Shown piece by piece: positions 49,203 through 58,084 of a DNA stretch of 64,000 nucleotides (its first letter is position 1; each line of letters opens with the position of its first letter). The DNA comes from Treponema sp. UBA6852. Lineage in GTDB: Bacteria; Spirochaetota; Spirochaetia; Treponematales; Treponemataceae. A model generated the notes under the pieces. The model saw only the letters and a program-made list of their open reading frames with translations, searched no databases and was not told the origin of the DNA. The position numbers and the translations under genes are program-made. Location of the stretch: NCBI GenBank assembly GCA_002449305.1, contig DKDI01000006.1, positions 67,829 through 131,828 on the forward strand. The letters are read 5' to 3'.

Positions 49203-50129
49203 ATGAATATGGAAGCTTTTATTTTGGGCTGCGGAGGAATGATGCCGTTGCCATATCGCCACCTTACATCAGTTTTGCTTCGGCGCGACGGAGACTTGTT
49301 TTTATTTGACGGCGGAGAAGGCACGCAGGTTTCTTTAAGGCGGCTTAATTTAAAATGGAAAAAAATCAATGCGATTTTTGTTTCGCATACGCATGCAGAC
49401 CACGTTACAGGGCTTCCCGGAATTCTTATGCTTTCTTCTCAAGTTGACAGAACCGAACCTCTTTATATTTTTGGTCCACCGAAAATCGCAGAATATATAG
49501 AAACAAGCCGCAAAGTTTTGGATATGTACATAAATTATCCTATTGTTGTTAAAGAAATAACAGAGCCGGGCGTAGTTTATGAAGGCGACGGATTTTATAT
49601 AAGGTCGTTTCCTCTTGAGCATACAAAAACTTGTGTAGGATATACATTGGAAGAACTTGACCGTCCAGGAGAATTCAATCCGGAAGAAGCAGAACGTTTG
49701 AAAATTCCAAAAGGCCCTTTGTGGGGAAAACTTCAGCGCGGCGAAAGCGTTGTGAATGAAGACGGAATTGAAATAAAGCCTGAGCAAGTTGTTGGAAAAA
49801 ACAGAAGCGGACGTAAATTTAGTTTTGTAACAGATACAATGTATCTTCCGTCGATTGCAAAAGAAGTGAAGGGCAGCGATCTTTTGATTTGCGAGGGGAT
49901 GTTTGCAGACGGATGTGAAGATCAGGCAAAAGAAAAAAAACACATGACATCCCGTCAGGCAGCCACAATTGCAAGAGATGCCAATGCGCTAAGAATGGGT
50001 CTCATTCACTACAGTCCGCGTTACAACGACAAAGAGCTTAATGTTCTTTTAGAGCAGGCGCAAGAAATTTATCCAGAAGCACGCCTTACAAAAGACAGAA
50101 TGAGAATAGAGATTCCTTATGTCGAATGA
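49203..50129 (+). CDS. rnz: Ribonuclease Z
   Basis: Zinc-dependent endonuclease that trims the 3' ends of tRNA precursors. The 308-residue protein has the metallo-beta-lactamase motif SHTHADHVTGLPG, the opening EAFILGCGG, FDGGEGTQ, and the family's later histidines in FPLEHT and RLGLIHYSPRY-like MGLIHYS. The mapped promoter puts the transcript start at or just before ATG 49203, and no ribosome site is present; ATG 49209 is an alternative. It overlaps the ABC ATPase gene by 11 bases. Confidence 0.9.
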   Translation: MNMEAFILGCGGMMPLPYRHLTSVLLRRDGDLFLFDGGEGTQVSLRRLNLKWKKINAIFVSHTHADHVTGLPGILMLSSQVDRTEPLYIFGPPKIAEYIETSRKVLDMYINYPIVVKEITEPGVVYEGDGFYIRSFPLEHTKTCVGYTLEELDRPGEFNPEEAERLKIPKGPLWGKLQRGESVVNEDGIEIKPEQVVGKNRSGRKFSFVTDTMYLPSIAKEVKGSDLLICEGMFADGCEDQAKEKKHMTSRQAATIARDANALRMGLIHYSPRYNDKELNVLLEQAQEIYPEARLTKDRMRIEIPYVE

Positions 50130-50838
50130 AGTTGAACTGATTTCTTTCTGCAAAAATTACGGAAAATTTTCAGCCTGCAAAAATATAAATTTCTATGCAG
50201 AAAAAAATTCTATCACTGGAATTCTTGGGCCGAATGGAGCCGGAAAAACTTCTGTTTTAAAAGCAATATGCGGACTTCATTACCAAAGCAGCGGAACTGT
50301 AAGAATTTGCGGAACTGAAGAAACTGATGAATTTAAAAAGGCAACGGCTTTTGTTCCAGAAATTCCAGAACTTGATTCAAGCCTTACAGTAAAAGAAATT
50401 CTTTTTTTTGAAGCTGAAATTTCAGGACAGAAAAAAAACGAAGCTGATTTAACTGTAAAAAAGGCAGCTACAATTTGTGGACTAGAAGAAGTTTTCAATA
50501 AGAAAATTTCAAAGCTTTCAAAAGGATTTAAACAAAGAACGAGCCTCGCAAAAGCAATCTGTAAACTTCCAAAGATCCTTGTTCTTGATGAATTTTCAGC
50601 AGGATTAGATCCAGCGCAAATTGCTTCGTTCAGAAAAAAGCTAAAAAATCTTTCAAGCTCAATGACAATTATTTTTTCAACGCACCATATTGAAGAAGCA
50701 GTTTCTATGTGCAATAGAATTTACATAATTGCAAACGGAGAAGTCGCAGCTTGCGGAACTGAAAAAGAAATAGTAAAAAAATTTAACTGTAAAAATCTTG
50801 AAGAAGCGTTTATTCTCGCCACGGAAAAATCACAATGA
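50119..50838 (+). CDS. ABC transporter ATP-binding protein (GldA-like)
   Basis: A 239-residue ABC ATPase. Walker A is GILGPNGAGKTSVL, the signature reads KLSKGFKQRTSLAKAI, Walker B is ILVLDEFSAGLDPAQI, and the switch His lies in FSTHHIEE. It is in the branch of GldA/CcmA-type exporters. The next two genes encode a GldF-GldG-type membrane fusion and a DUF4340 protein, so all three probably form one transporter in the cell envelope. It overlaps both neighbours (11 and 4 bases). Confidence 0.92.
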   Translation: MSNEVELISFCKNYGKFSACKNINFYAEKNSITGILGPNGAGKTSVLKAICGLHYQSSGTVRICGTEETDEFKKATAFVPEIPELDSSLTVKEILFFEAEISGQKKNEADLTVKKAATICGLEEVFNKKISKLSKGFKQRTSLAKAICKLPKILVLDEFSAGLDPAQIASFRKKLKNLSSSMTIIFSTHHIEEAVSMCNRIYIIANGEVAACGTEKEIVKKFNCKNLEEAFILATEKSQ

Positions 50839-53066
50839 AATATATTTTAAAAAGATATTTTTTTAATTTTGCAATAAATCCGTTCACATATATTTTAATT
50901 GCCGCATTCGGAATTTTCATAAGCCTTAGATTTTTTGTTGGGCAGCAGTTTTTTCTTGGAGCTGGTTCTACAGACTTGCATAGTTTTTTTTCAGCATTTC
51001 CGCCAGCCTGCATTTTATTTTTGCCAGGGCTAATTTCAATTTCTTCAAATGTAAAAAAAGATTTTCCTTTAAAATCAGTTTTTATATTTTTTCCAGAATT
51101 TTTTTCAGTTTTTTTTATTTGCTGCTTTGCAACATTGCTTTCTGTCTTAGTTCCAGTTTGCGTTTCTTTTTTTGGCGATATTGAAATTTCTCAAGTTTTC
51201 ATTGGCTTTATAGGAATTTTATTTTACTTTGCCGCATCAGTTTCTTTTGTAATTTTTATTTTCAGCATAATAAAATCCGCTGGAGTTTCTTTTGTAGTTT
51301 CAGCATTTTTTCTTGCAATCATAAATTCAATTCACAACATTCCGCTTTATTTTAATCAGCCGGAATTCTTAAGCGCAATAATAAAATTCATTTCATTCGC
51401 CTGGAGATTTGATTCTTTTTCAAAAGGAATTTTCAGCATTTCTGATTTTCTTTTTTTTGCTTCATGCGCTGTATTTTTTTATGCACTTGCATTTTTTATT
51501 CAGGAACACAAAAAAGGGAACAAGTCTGTTTATTTAAAAAAATTAAAACGCGCATTTTTATTTTCATTTTTACTTTTTACAATTGTAAATGAAAACTTAA
51601 ATTTTAAAATTGATTTTACTTCATCAAAAAATTTCAGCATAAGTAAATACAGCAAAAAAATCTTAAGCCAAGTTGAAGATCCTGTTTCAATTTCTTATTA
51701 TTTAAGCCCCAAATTAAAAAGCCTTTATCCGCAAGTAAAAGATGTAACTGATTTTTTACAAAGCTATGCAGGGGAATCAAAAAAAGTTTCACTTGAAATT
51801 ATAAATCCGGCAAAAGAAAACATTGCAAAAAAACTTTCAGAAGCAGGAATAAGAGGTTATCCGATTAGAACTTCTTCCGCAGATTCTGCAAGTATCACAA
51901 ATGTTTATTCAGCTATAAAAATTGACTACCTTGGAAAAAGCGAAACAATTCCATTTGTGCTGAATATATCAAGGCTAGAATTTGATTTGACTAGAAAAAT
52001 AAAATCTCTTGTTGAAGAAAAAGAAAATCCAGTTCAAGTCGTCTGTGCCTCATCTTTTGCAAACGGCTACAATCTTGCTTTTCAATATCTTGGGGCGGAA
52101 GGATTTTCAGTAATCCAAACATCGCTTCCTTCTGAAAAAAGCTCAAGCGTTGATATTTCGTTTGATGAACTTCCTAACATTCCTCTGATTATTTTCGGAA
52201 GCGACAAGTTCACAAAAAGCGATTGCAAAGTTCTTGAAAAATTTATTCTCAATGGCGGAAAAGTTTTTATTGCAAGCCAGCCTTATTCAATAGACTTTGA
52301 AGACAATTGGTCTGTAAAGCAAAATGAATCCAATCAGCTTTTTGAGCGGCTTATGTTCACTTTTGGAATTTATTTTAAACAGACTCTGACTTGCGACATT
52401 TCAAATTTAAGAATTACAATGACAAGCAATTCCGATGTCAATGGAAATAAAAAAGCATCTCAGACAGAATATATAAATTATCCACTTTGGATTTCCTTAA
52501 GGGCGCAGAAAAATGCAGTTTCCGGGCTTTCACTTTTTTGGCCTTGCGCATTCGATATTGACGATGAAGTTGCAGAAATTGAAAACTTAAAAACAGTTCC
52601 GATTCTTTTTACAAGCAGTCGCTCATGGCAAATTCCAAGAACAGAAAGTTTTATAACAAATCCTTTTGCAGTTCCAAAGACAGCTGAATCAGAGCAAGAA
52701 TATTCATCTTTTTCAGTCTGCGCTTTCTCTGCAAAGGAAAATGAAAAATCCCCGTCTCTAATACTTTTTGCAGATCAATATGCTTTTTCAGATTCGCTGC
52801 TTTCATATAATTCAAATTCTATTTTAGATGTTGACTCAAGAAGCCTTGATTTTTTATGTAATGGAATTTTTATTTTAAATGGTGAGGATGAACTTTTAAC
52901 CTTAAAAAATAAAACAACATTTAACACTTCAGTTTATAAAATCAGCAATGAAAATTTAAGAGAAGCTGCAATAAAAACACTTCTTATAACATGTTTTCTG
53001 CCAATATTTATAAACCTAACAATAGGTTTTGTTTTCTTTTCAAAGAGAAGGAGGTTCAACAAATGA
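50835..53066 (+). CDS. GldF-GldG fusion: ABC-2 permease joined to a periplasmic ABC-auxiliary domain
   Basis: A 743-residue protein. Residues 1-250 hold about six membrane helices of an ABC-2 permease (GldF-like). Residues 260-700 form the GldG/ABC_transp_aux region, which begins DFTSSKNFSISKYSKKIL and contains SRLEFDLTRKIKSLVEE and LIIFGSDKFTKSDCKVLEKFILNGGKV (family pattern). A final membrane helix is followed by a basic tail. In Bacteroidetes these parts are separate gliding genes; in spirochaetes they form a transporter of unknown substrate. The ATG overlaps the ATPase stop, and its stop overlaps the next ATG. Confidence 0.85.
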   Translation: MKYILKRYFFNFAINPFTYILIAAFGIFISLRFFVGQQFFLGAGSTDLHSFFSAFPPACILFLPGLISISSNVKKDFPLKSVFIFFPEFFSVFFICCFATLLSVLVPVCVSFFGDIEISQVFIGFIGILFYFAASVSFVIFIFSIIKSAGVSFVVSAFFLAIINSIHNIPLYFNQPEFLSAIIKFISFAWRFDSFSKGIFSISDFLFFASCAVFFYALAFFIQEHKKGNKSVYLKKLKRAFLFSFLLFTIVNENLNFKIDFTSSKNFSISKYSKKILSQVEDPVSISYYLSPKLKSLYPQVKDVTDFLQSYAGESKKVSLEIINPAKENIAKKLSEAGIRGYPIRTSSADSASITNVYSAIKIDYLGKSETIPFVLNISRLEFDLTRKIKSLVEEKENPVQVVCASSFANGYNLAFQYLGAEGFSVIQTSLPSEKSSSVDISFDELPNIPLIIFGSDKFTKSDCKVLEKFILNGGKVFIASQPYSIDFEDNWSVKQNESNQLFERLMFTFGIYFKQTLTCDISNLRITMTSNSDVNGNKKASQTEYINYPLWISLRAQKNAVSGLSLFWPCAFDIDDEVAEIENLKTVPILFTSSRSWQIPRTESFITNPFAVPKTAESEQEYSSFSVCAFSAKENEKSPSLILFADQYAFSDSLLSYNSNSILDVDSRSLDFLCNGIFILNGEDELLTLKNKTTFNTSVYKISNENLREAAIKTLLITCFLPIFINLTIGFVFFSKRRRFNK

Positions 53067-53911
53067 AGCGCATTTCATCAAAAAAAGCTCTTCTTATATT
53101 TTACGGATTCGACATAATTCTTGTTCTAGTTCTGCTGCTTCTTTTTCTTCCGCTGTCAAGAAAAAATATTCCAGAAACTTCAAAACTGAAATTCATTAGC
53201 AATGCCAAAGAAATTTCTTTCATTGAAATTTATAACGCAAAGGAAAGAAAAAAAATTATAATATCACAGAAAGATAATATATGGCTTGGAACAGATGACG
53301 ACTCAAACATGACGCTAAACTGGCCTTGCGACATTCAGACAATAAAAAATTTCTTAGCAGAAGCCGAAAAAGAAAACACTTTGTATAAAAAAGCTGAAAA
53401 AGTTTCGTCCTGGGCAAGCCTTGGCGTAGATGAAAAAAATTCATGCCGCATAACTTTTTTCAAAAATGGAAGTGAAAAAGTTTCAGAATTTTTCTTTGGA
53501 ATAGAAGATTCTATCACTGAAAGAATTTCATTCAGAACATCAAAAGAACAGACAGTTTGGGAAACAAAAACTTCTGTCTCAAATTTTCTTTTTAAAGATG
53601 CCTCGTTCTGGGCTGATCCGTACATAGAGCCTTTATGCGTAGCTGATGAAAATGAAGCTTCCGCAAAGCTAAGAAGAGGGCAGCTTGTGTATCTTTCACC
53701 GTCAGAAAATATCAAGCCGGAAAAAGTTATTTCAAGAATATTCAGCAATACGAATAAAGCTGTTTATTCAATTTACAAAAAAGATGACTCTTACATTGTT
53801 ATACCTTCATTTTCTTCTCTGAAAAAAAATGGAGAGGCAATAAAATCAATAAATTACAGATATTCAATAAGCCAATGGACTTATGAAAAATTCCTAGAGG
53901 CAAATAAATGA
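53063..53911 (+). CDS. DUF4340-domain membrane-anchored protein
   Basis: A 282-residue protein with one N-terminal membrane helix (YGFDIILVLVLLLLFLPL) and a DUF4340 outer domain, shown by ISFIEIYNAKERKKIIIS, LNWPCDIQTIKNFL and KEQTVWETKTSVSNFLF. DUF4340 proteins usually accompany GldG-type transporters, as here. ATG 53063 overlaps the preceding stop in ATGA and has GGAGG upstream. The stop likewise overlaps folC. Probably the third part of the Gld-like exporter. Confidence 0.83.
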   Translation: MKRISSKKALLIFYGFDIILVLVLLLLFLPLSRKNIPETSKLKFISNAKEISFIEIYNAKERKKIIISQKDNIWLGTDDDSNMTLNWPCDIQTIKNFLAEAEKENTLYKKAEKVSSWASLGVDEKNSCRITFFKNGSEKVSEFFFGIEDSITERISFRTSKEQTVWETKTSVSNFLFKDASFWADPYIEPLCVADENEASAKLRRGQLVYLSPSENIKPEKVISRIFSNTNKAVYSIYKKDDSYIVIPSFSSLKKNGEAIKSINYRYSISQWTYEKFLEANK

Positions 53912-55341
53912 ATGAAAAAAAATCTGCAATCGGTGTCTTTGAAAACTTTGCCGAAGAGTATTTGAACTTTGAAAAAACTCCAAAGAAAAATATTTTTTGG
54001 CTCGACACGATGGAATTTCTTTGCAAACGTCTTTACAACCCGCAAGATTGCTGTCCGAGCTTTCATGTCGCAGGAAGCAAAGGCAAAGGTTCAATTTCAA
54101 AAATGATTGCCTGTATTTTGGAAGAAGCCGGATATTACACAGGTTTGTATTCATCGCCACATATCTTGAATTTCAACGAAAGAATAGGTACAGCTTCTGG
54201 TCCCTTTCCTGAAAAAGTCTACGAAGAGTCTGTAAAACAGCTTATAGACAGCATAAATTCCATTAAGACCGAAGAGCTTCCCGGAAAAAGACCTGTCACT
54301 TGGTTTGAGCTTGCAACATTGCTTGGAATGTTGTGCTTTAAAAATGCCGGAACAAAATATGCAGTTTATGAAGTTGGAATCGGAGGAAAACTTGATGCAA
54401 CAAATGTAATAACTCCAGCTTGCAGCTGCATAAGCCAAATTGAACTTGAACACACAGAATATCTTGGAAACACAGAAGAACTCATCGCCACAGAAAAAGG
54501 AGGAATTATAAAGCAAGGAATTCCCGTAATCGTTTCCGGGCAAAAAGAATCAGTAAAAAATGTTTTTAGAAAAATTGCAAAAGAAAAAAACGCTCCAATT
54601 CTTTTCACAGATGAACACTGTAAAATACCTAAAGTTGTATACAAAAATATACAGCAAAATTCAACAATCTCTCACGATGTACACTTTTTTAGACAAAATT
54701 CAATAAAAATGTGTTTTTCCTTGGATTCTGAAAAATTTTCACGCCCTTTAAATGTTTCTCTTTCGCTACTAGGAGAGTTCCAGGCAAAAAACGCAGCTGT
54801 TGCGTCACTGGCTGTAAAAACAATACTTCCAAATCTTGATGAAAGTACAATTGAAAAAGGACTTGAAAAAACCATTCTCCCAGGAAGATTTGAACCAGTC
54901 GATTTGGCAAATTCAAAGTTTCAGGATATTTCAAACTTAATATTAGACGGGGCGCACACTGTAAAAAGCATCGGCTTTACAATGGATACATTCTGTAACC
55001 TTTTTCCAAATGAAAAAAATGATTCGTACCTTCTTTTTGCTTGCGCGGCAGACAAAAATGCAGAGGAAATCGCAGAATTATTCAAAGGAAAATTCAGCCA
55101 AATAATTTTAACCGTGCCAGGAGGAACAAAAGAATCCGACTTTCCGCGGCTAAAGGCAGCTTTTGAAAAATCCGGCATAGAATATACTGCAATTCCTGAT
55201 TACTTAAAAGCCATTCCGTACATACTTTCCAAGGCCGCAGAAGAAAAGGCTACTGTTCTAGTTACAGGCTCGTTCTATCTAGTTGCGGAAGTAAAAAAAT
55301 ATCTTTTAGCACAGAAAACAATTGTGCAGTTTTCTCACTGA
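53908..55341 (+). CDS. folC: Folylpolyglutamate / dihydrofolate synthase
   Basis: Adds glutamate to folates (and may make dihydrofolate) using ATP. The 477-residue Mur-ligase-type enzyme has VAGSKGKGSISKMIACIL (P-loop), SSPHILNFNERI, YEVGIGGKLDATNVI, and in the C-terminal domain LILDGAHTVKSI. It starts inside the DUF4340 stop codon. It overlaps the convergent alanine racemase gene by 7 bases, with no room for a terminator. Confidence 0.92.
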   Translation: MNEKKSAIGVFENFAEEYLNFEKTPKKNIFWLDTMEFLCKRLYNPQDCCPSFHVAGSKGKGSISKMIACILEEAGYYTGLYSSPHILNFNERIGTASGPFPEKVYEESVKQLIDSINSIKTEELPGKRPVTWFELATLLGMLCFKNAGTKYAVYEVGIGGKLDATNVITPACSCISQIELEHTEYLGNTEELIATEKGGIIKQGIPVIVSGQKESVKNVFRKIAKEKNAPILFTDEHCKIPKVVYKNIQQNSTISHDVHFFRQNSIKMCFSLDSEKFSRPLNVSLSLLGEFQAKNAAVASLAVKTILPNLDESTIEKGLEKTILPGRFEPVDLANSKFQDISNLILDGAHTVKSIGFTMDTFCNLFPNEKNDSYLLFACAADKNAEEIAELFKGKFSQIILTVPGGTKESDFPRLKAAFEKSGIEYTAIPDYLKAIPYILSKAAEEKATVLVTGSFYLVAEVKKYLLAQKTIVQFSH

Positions 55342-56486
55342 ACAAAGACACGAATGACACGTTTTGAGATTCCGCAGGTTATTTCGTATGAAATTGTACC
55401 TGTAAGACGCGCAATGTCATCGGCAGTTTGCAAAGCTCCATCCGAACTGTCCCCAAATAAAATGGCTTTATCCCATCGTTTTGCGTTACAGTCTGCACCC
55501 AAGTCTATCATACACTGATCCATGCAAATACGGCCGCAAATAGGATAGTTTTTTCCATCTACTGCAATTTTCACACCGCACTCAGAAAACCGCCTGAACC
55601 ATCCGTCTGCATAGCCAACAGGAATAACTCCAACGTTGGTATCAGATTTGGCTTCCCATCTGCATCCATAACCTGCAAAGTTTCCTTTTTTAAATTGCCG
55701 AATCGAAGAAACACAGCTTTCTAAAGTCATAACAGGTTTTAGTTCCACACTTTTTCCTTTTGAAGCTAAATATTCTTTTGAAACTTCATCTGCATAATAG
55801 CCATAAACAATAATTCCTGGCCGAACCATGTCAAGATGCATTTCAGGAGAATCAAGTGTAGTGGCAGAATTCGCGCAGTGGCAAAGTCCGGGATTAATTC
55901 CAGCCTTTTTTATATTGCTGATTGCCTCAAGAAAATTTTCAAACTGAAACTTTGTATACGATTTTCCTTTTTCAGAAACACAGTCGCTAAGCGCAAAATG
56001 AGTCGCAGTTCCGCCCAAGACAAGATTTTTGCAGTTTTTTATTTTGAGCGCAATTTTTCCAGCTTCAGAAGGAAGACATCCAATTCTGCCCATTCCTGTA
56101 TCAACTGCAAGATGAACCGCAAAATTTTCTATTCCAAGTTTATTGCAGGCAACAGAAAAAAGCTCTATATATTCTTCATCAAAAACAAAAGGCGTAATTC
56201 CAGCGGAAACAACTTCTTCAACTTCATCTGGAGTACAAAGACTTAACATAAGAATAGGCGAGGAAATTCCAGCATTTCTAAGCTCAACGCCTTCTTCACA
56301 AGTCGCAACAGAAAGATAATCTGCGCCAGCTTCAAGAGCAGCCTTTGCGCAAGGAACAGAACCATGTCCGTAGGCATCAGCTTTTACAGCAACGCACATT
56401 TTTGTTTCAGGCTTTAAGCATTTTTTTATTTCTATAATATTGTTTTTTAAATTATCCAAATGAATCAAAGCTCTTGTAGCACGCAT
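55335..56486 (-). CDS. alr: Alanine racemase
   Basis: Makes D-alanine for peptidoglycan. The 383-residue PLP enzyme has the lysine motif VAVKADAYGHGS near residue 33, HLAVDTGMGRIG, MVRPGIIVYGYY, and the catalytic tyrosine region FAGYGCRWEAKS; GRICMDQCMIDLG is also conserved. ATG 56486 is chosen over a TTG two codons upstream. There is no clear ribosome site. The gene runs toward folC and overlaps its end. An array of 46-base repeats lies behind its start. Confidence 0.93.
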   Translation of the reverse strand: MRATRALIHLDNLKNNIIEIKKCLKPETKMCVAVKADAYGHGSVPCAKAALEAGADYLSVATCEEGVELRNAGISSPILMLSLCTPDEVEEVVSAGITPFVFDEEYIELFSVACNKLGIENFAVHLAVDTGMGRIGCLPSEAGKIALKIKNCKNLVLGGTATHFALSDCVSEKGKSYTKFQFENFLEAISNIKKAGINPGLCHCANSATTLDSPEMHLDMVRPGIIVYGYYADEVSKEYLASKGKSVELKPVMTLESCVSSIRQFKKGNFAGYGCRWEAKSDTNVGVIPVGYADGWFRRFSECGVKIAVDGKNYPICGRICMDQCMIDLGADCNAKRWDKAILFGDSSDGALQTADDIARLTGTISYEITCGISKRVIRVFVQ

Positions 56487-56809
56487 AATCAAAAAGTCTA
56501 GTCAAATCACAAATTTTGTCAAGAGAAAGGAGAAATTAGAAATATTAATTCTAAAATATATGCAATACGCCGCAAGACAGACGGCTGCAAAGACAAATTA
56601 TAGCAACTTCTCCTAAATTGCCTTTTAAATACTGCACTAAATGCCTCATTATTAGTACGCTAATAAACACCCATTTAGTGCAGTAATTGACTCCTTATTA
56701 GTGCGCTAATCAACATATTATTACTGTAGTAATTGAGCTTTTCAAACTTACCCAATTAAAACAATTTCTTTCTATAGAATATAAGCAAAAAAAATGATAA
56801 CTTAAGTTT
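56487..56809. other. Intergenic region between alr and the HAD gene
   Basis: About 320 bases between two divergent genes. Its centre is the 46-base tandem repeat with nested palindromes (56602-56739). I see no coding sequence and no consensus promoter I would commit to. Confidence 0.6.
56602..56739. repeat. 46-base tandem repeat with nested palindromes
   Basis: Two clear copies (56648-56693 and 56694-56739) and one degenerate upstream copy. Each clear copy has a palindrome around TTATTAG-4-CTAAT and the block AGTAATTGA at the same offset. In addition TACTGCACTAAATG (56630-56643) and CATTTAGTGCAGTA (56672-56685) form a perfect 14-base inverted repeat enclosing the first palindrome, so a large cruciform or RNA stem is possible. 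Confidence 0.8.
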
Positions 56810-57529
56810 ATGGTATTTTTTTTCGATTTGGACAGAACGTTAATGGATTTTGAATCTGCGGAAAATCTTGGAATAAAAGCAGTTTTTCAAAAATATAAAA
56901 ATGAAATCTACATGGATTTTGATGAGTTTTGCATTCAATGGAAAAAATGGGCTCAGCATTTCTTTGACAAATATTCAGCAGGGGAACTTACATTTGACGA
57001 GCAGCGAAAGGGAAGAATTGTAAAAATATTCGAACTCAACGGAAACCCAATAAAATCAAAAAATGAACTTGATTCAAGATTCAGCCTTTATTGGTCAACT
57101 TATGAAAAGGAATACAATCTTTTTTCAGATGCGATTCCTGTATTAAAAAAACTTTCAGATTTAAATATTCAAATGGGAATTATAACAAACGGCGATTCTG
57201 AAAATCAGCGGTCAAAGCTAAAAAAAGCCGGCGTAACAGATTTTTTCAACCCGATTATAATTTCTTCAGAAGTTGGAATCAGCAAGCCGGACTTGAAAAT
57301 TTTTCAAAAAGCAATGGAACTTGCAAATTCATCAGAAAGCGAAACTTGGTACATCGGAGATAGCACGGAGCATGACATAATTCCAGCCAGAAAACTTGGA
57401 ATAAACACGTTGTATCTTAACAGAAAACGGCAAGGAAAACTAAAAATCGAGCAGAAAAATCCGCTATATGCAGAAGTAAAAGACTTCTATGAAATGATTG
57501 AAATAATAGAAAATGCAATAAAAGACTGA
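56810..57529 (+). CDS. HAD-superfamily hydrolase (YjjG-like nucleotidase)
   Basis: A 239-residue phosphatase of the HAD-IA group. FFDLDRTLMDFE is motif I with both aspartates, IITNGDSENQRSKL motif II, KPDLKIFQ motif III with Lys, and YIGDSTEHDI motif IV. A helical cap lies between motifs I and II. The sequence resembles the YjjG/YfnB pyrimidine 5'-nucleotidases that clean up unwanted nucleotides. No ribosome site is evident. A tRNA gene follows on the opposite strand. Confidence 0.85.
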   Translation: MVFFFDLDRTLMDFESAENLGIKAVFQKYKNEIYMDFDEFCIQWKKWAQHFFDKYSAGELTFDEQRKGRIVKIFELNGNPIKSKNELDSRFSLYWSTYEKEYNLFSDAIPVLKKLSDLNIQMGIITNGDSENQRSKLKKAGVTDFFNPIIISSEVGISKPDLKIFQKAMELANSSESETWYIGDSTEHDIIPARKLGINTLYLNRKRQGKLKIEQKNPLYAEVKDFYEMIEIIENAIKD

Positions 57530-57533
57530 AAAA

Positions 57534-57617
57534 TGCCCAGAACGAGACTTGAACTCGTACATCCTTACGGACTCTAGTACCTGAAACTAGCGTGTCTACC
57601 AATTCCACCACCTGGGC
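57534..57617 (-). tRNA. tRNA-Leu (anticodon CAG)
   Basis: The reverse strand folds as a class II tRNA of 84 bases. The acceptor stem GCCCAGG pairs with TCTGGGC; the anticodon stem CTAGT/ACTAG encloses the loop TTCAGGT with anticodon CAG; the long variable arm expected for leucine is present; the T arm has GAGTTCAAGTCTC. CCA is not encoded, and a T run follows. Confidence 0.95.
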
Positions 57618-57694
57618 AAGATTTGAACAGTATATTTAAATATCAGTTTTTTGTCAAATATATTTAGCTGAATTCATAAAAAGAAAACAAAATT

Positions 57695-58084
57695 TCAGCT
57701 TTTGCATCTCATAAATAAAATCGCAAAAACTACAATCAAAGCTATAATGCTCGCCACAAAAAGCCATGCAGGAACATCATCAGAGAAAATTGAACTTTCA
57801 TGGATTTTAAAAGCTTTTTTTATTTTTTTTCGTGATTTTCGTGAAAGTTGTTTTTTTTCTGAATCTTTTACGTTTTCAGAAGTTCCGTAGAGTTCTTCCT
57901 GGGTTACCGCATAATGGCAAGCCGGACAGCCTTTTAAGAAATTTCTTACAGTTCCTATGTGGCCGCAGTTCGGGCATCTTACCGCAGCAAAAAAACGCCC
58001 ACATTTTGGACAAAATTTTGCATTCGGAGCGACTTCTGAACCGCAGCCTTCACAGAAATACTTGGCTCGTTTTGCTTCAGCCAT
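57695..58084 (-). CDS. Zinc-ribbon protein with C-terminal membrane helix
   Basis: A 129-residue protein with zinc-binding CxxC knuckles: FCEGCGSE, FCPKCGRFF, CPNCGHIG and CPACHYA, i.e. two zinc ribbons in the first 55 residues. A lysine-rich linker (SRKSRKKIKKAF) leads to one membrane helix at the end (AWLFVASIIALIVVFAILF), so the ribbons face the cytoplasm. Function is unknown; such tail-anchored ribbons may sense or recruit partners. Its ATG overlaps the stop of the gene upstream by one base. Confidence 0.75.
   Translation of the reverse strand: MAEAKRAKYFCEGCGSEVAPNAKFCPKCGRFFAAVRCPNCGHIGTVRNFLKGCPACHYAVTQEELYGTSENVKDSEKKQLSRKSRKKIKKAFKIHESSIFSDDVPAWLFVASIIALIVVFAILFMRCKS

Noticed and set aside
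56602..56739. The palindromic repeats as integron attC sites
   Set aside because: No paired core sites in the attC order and no small cassette genes between them; no integrase in the window.
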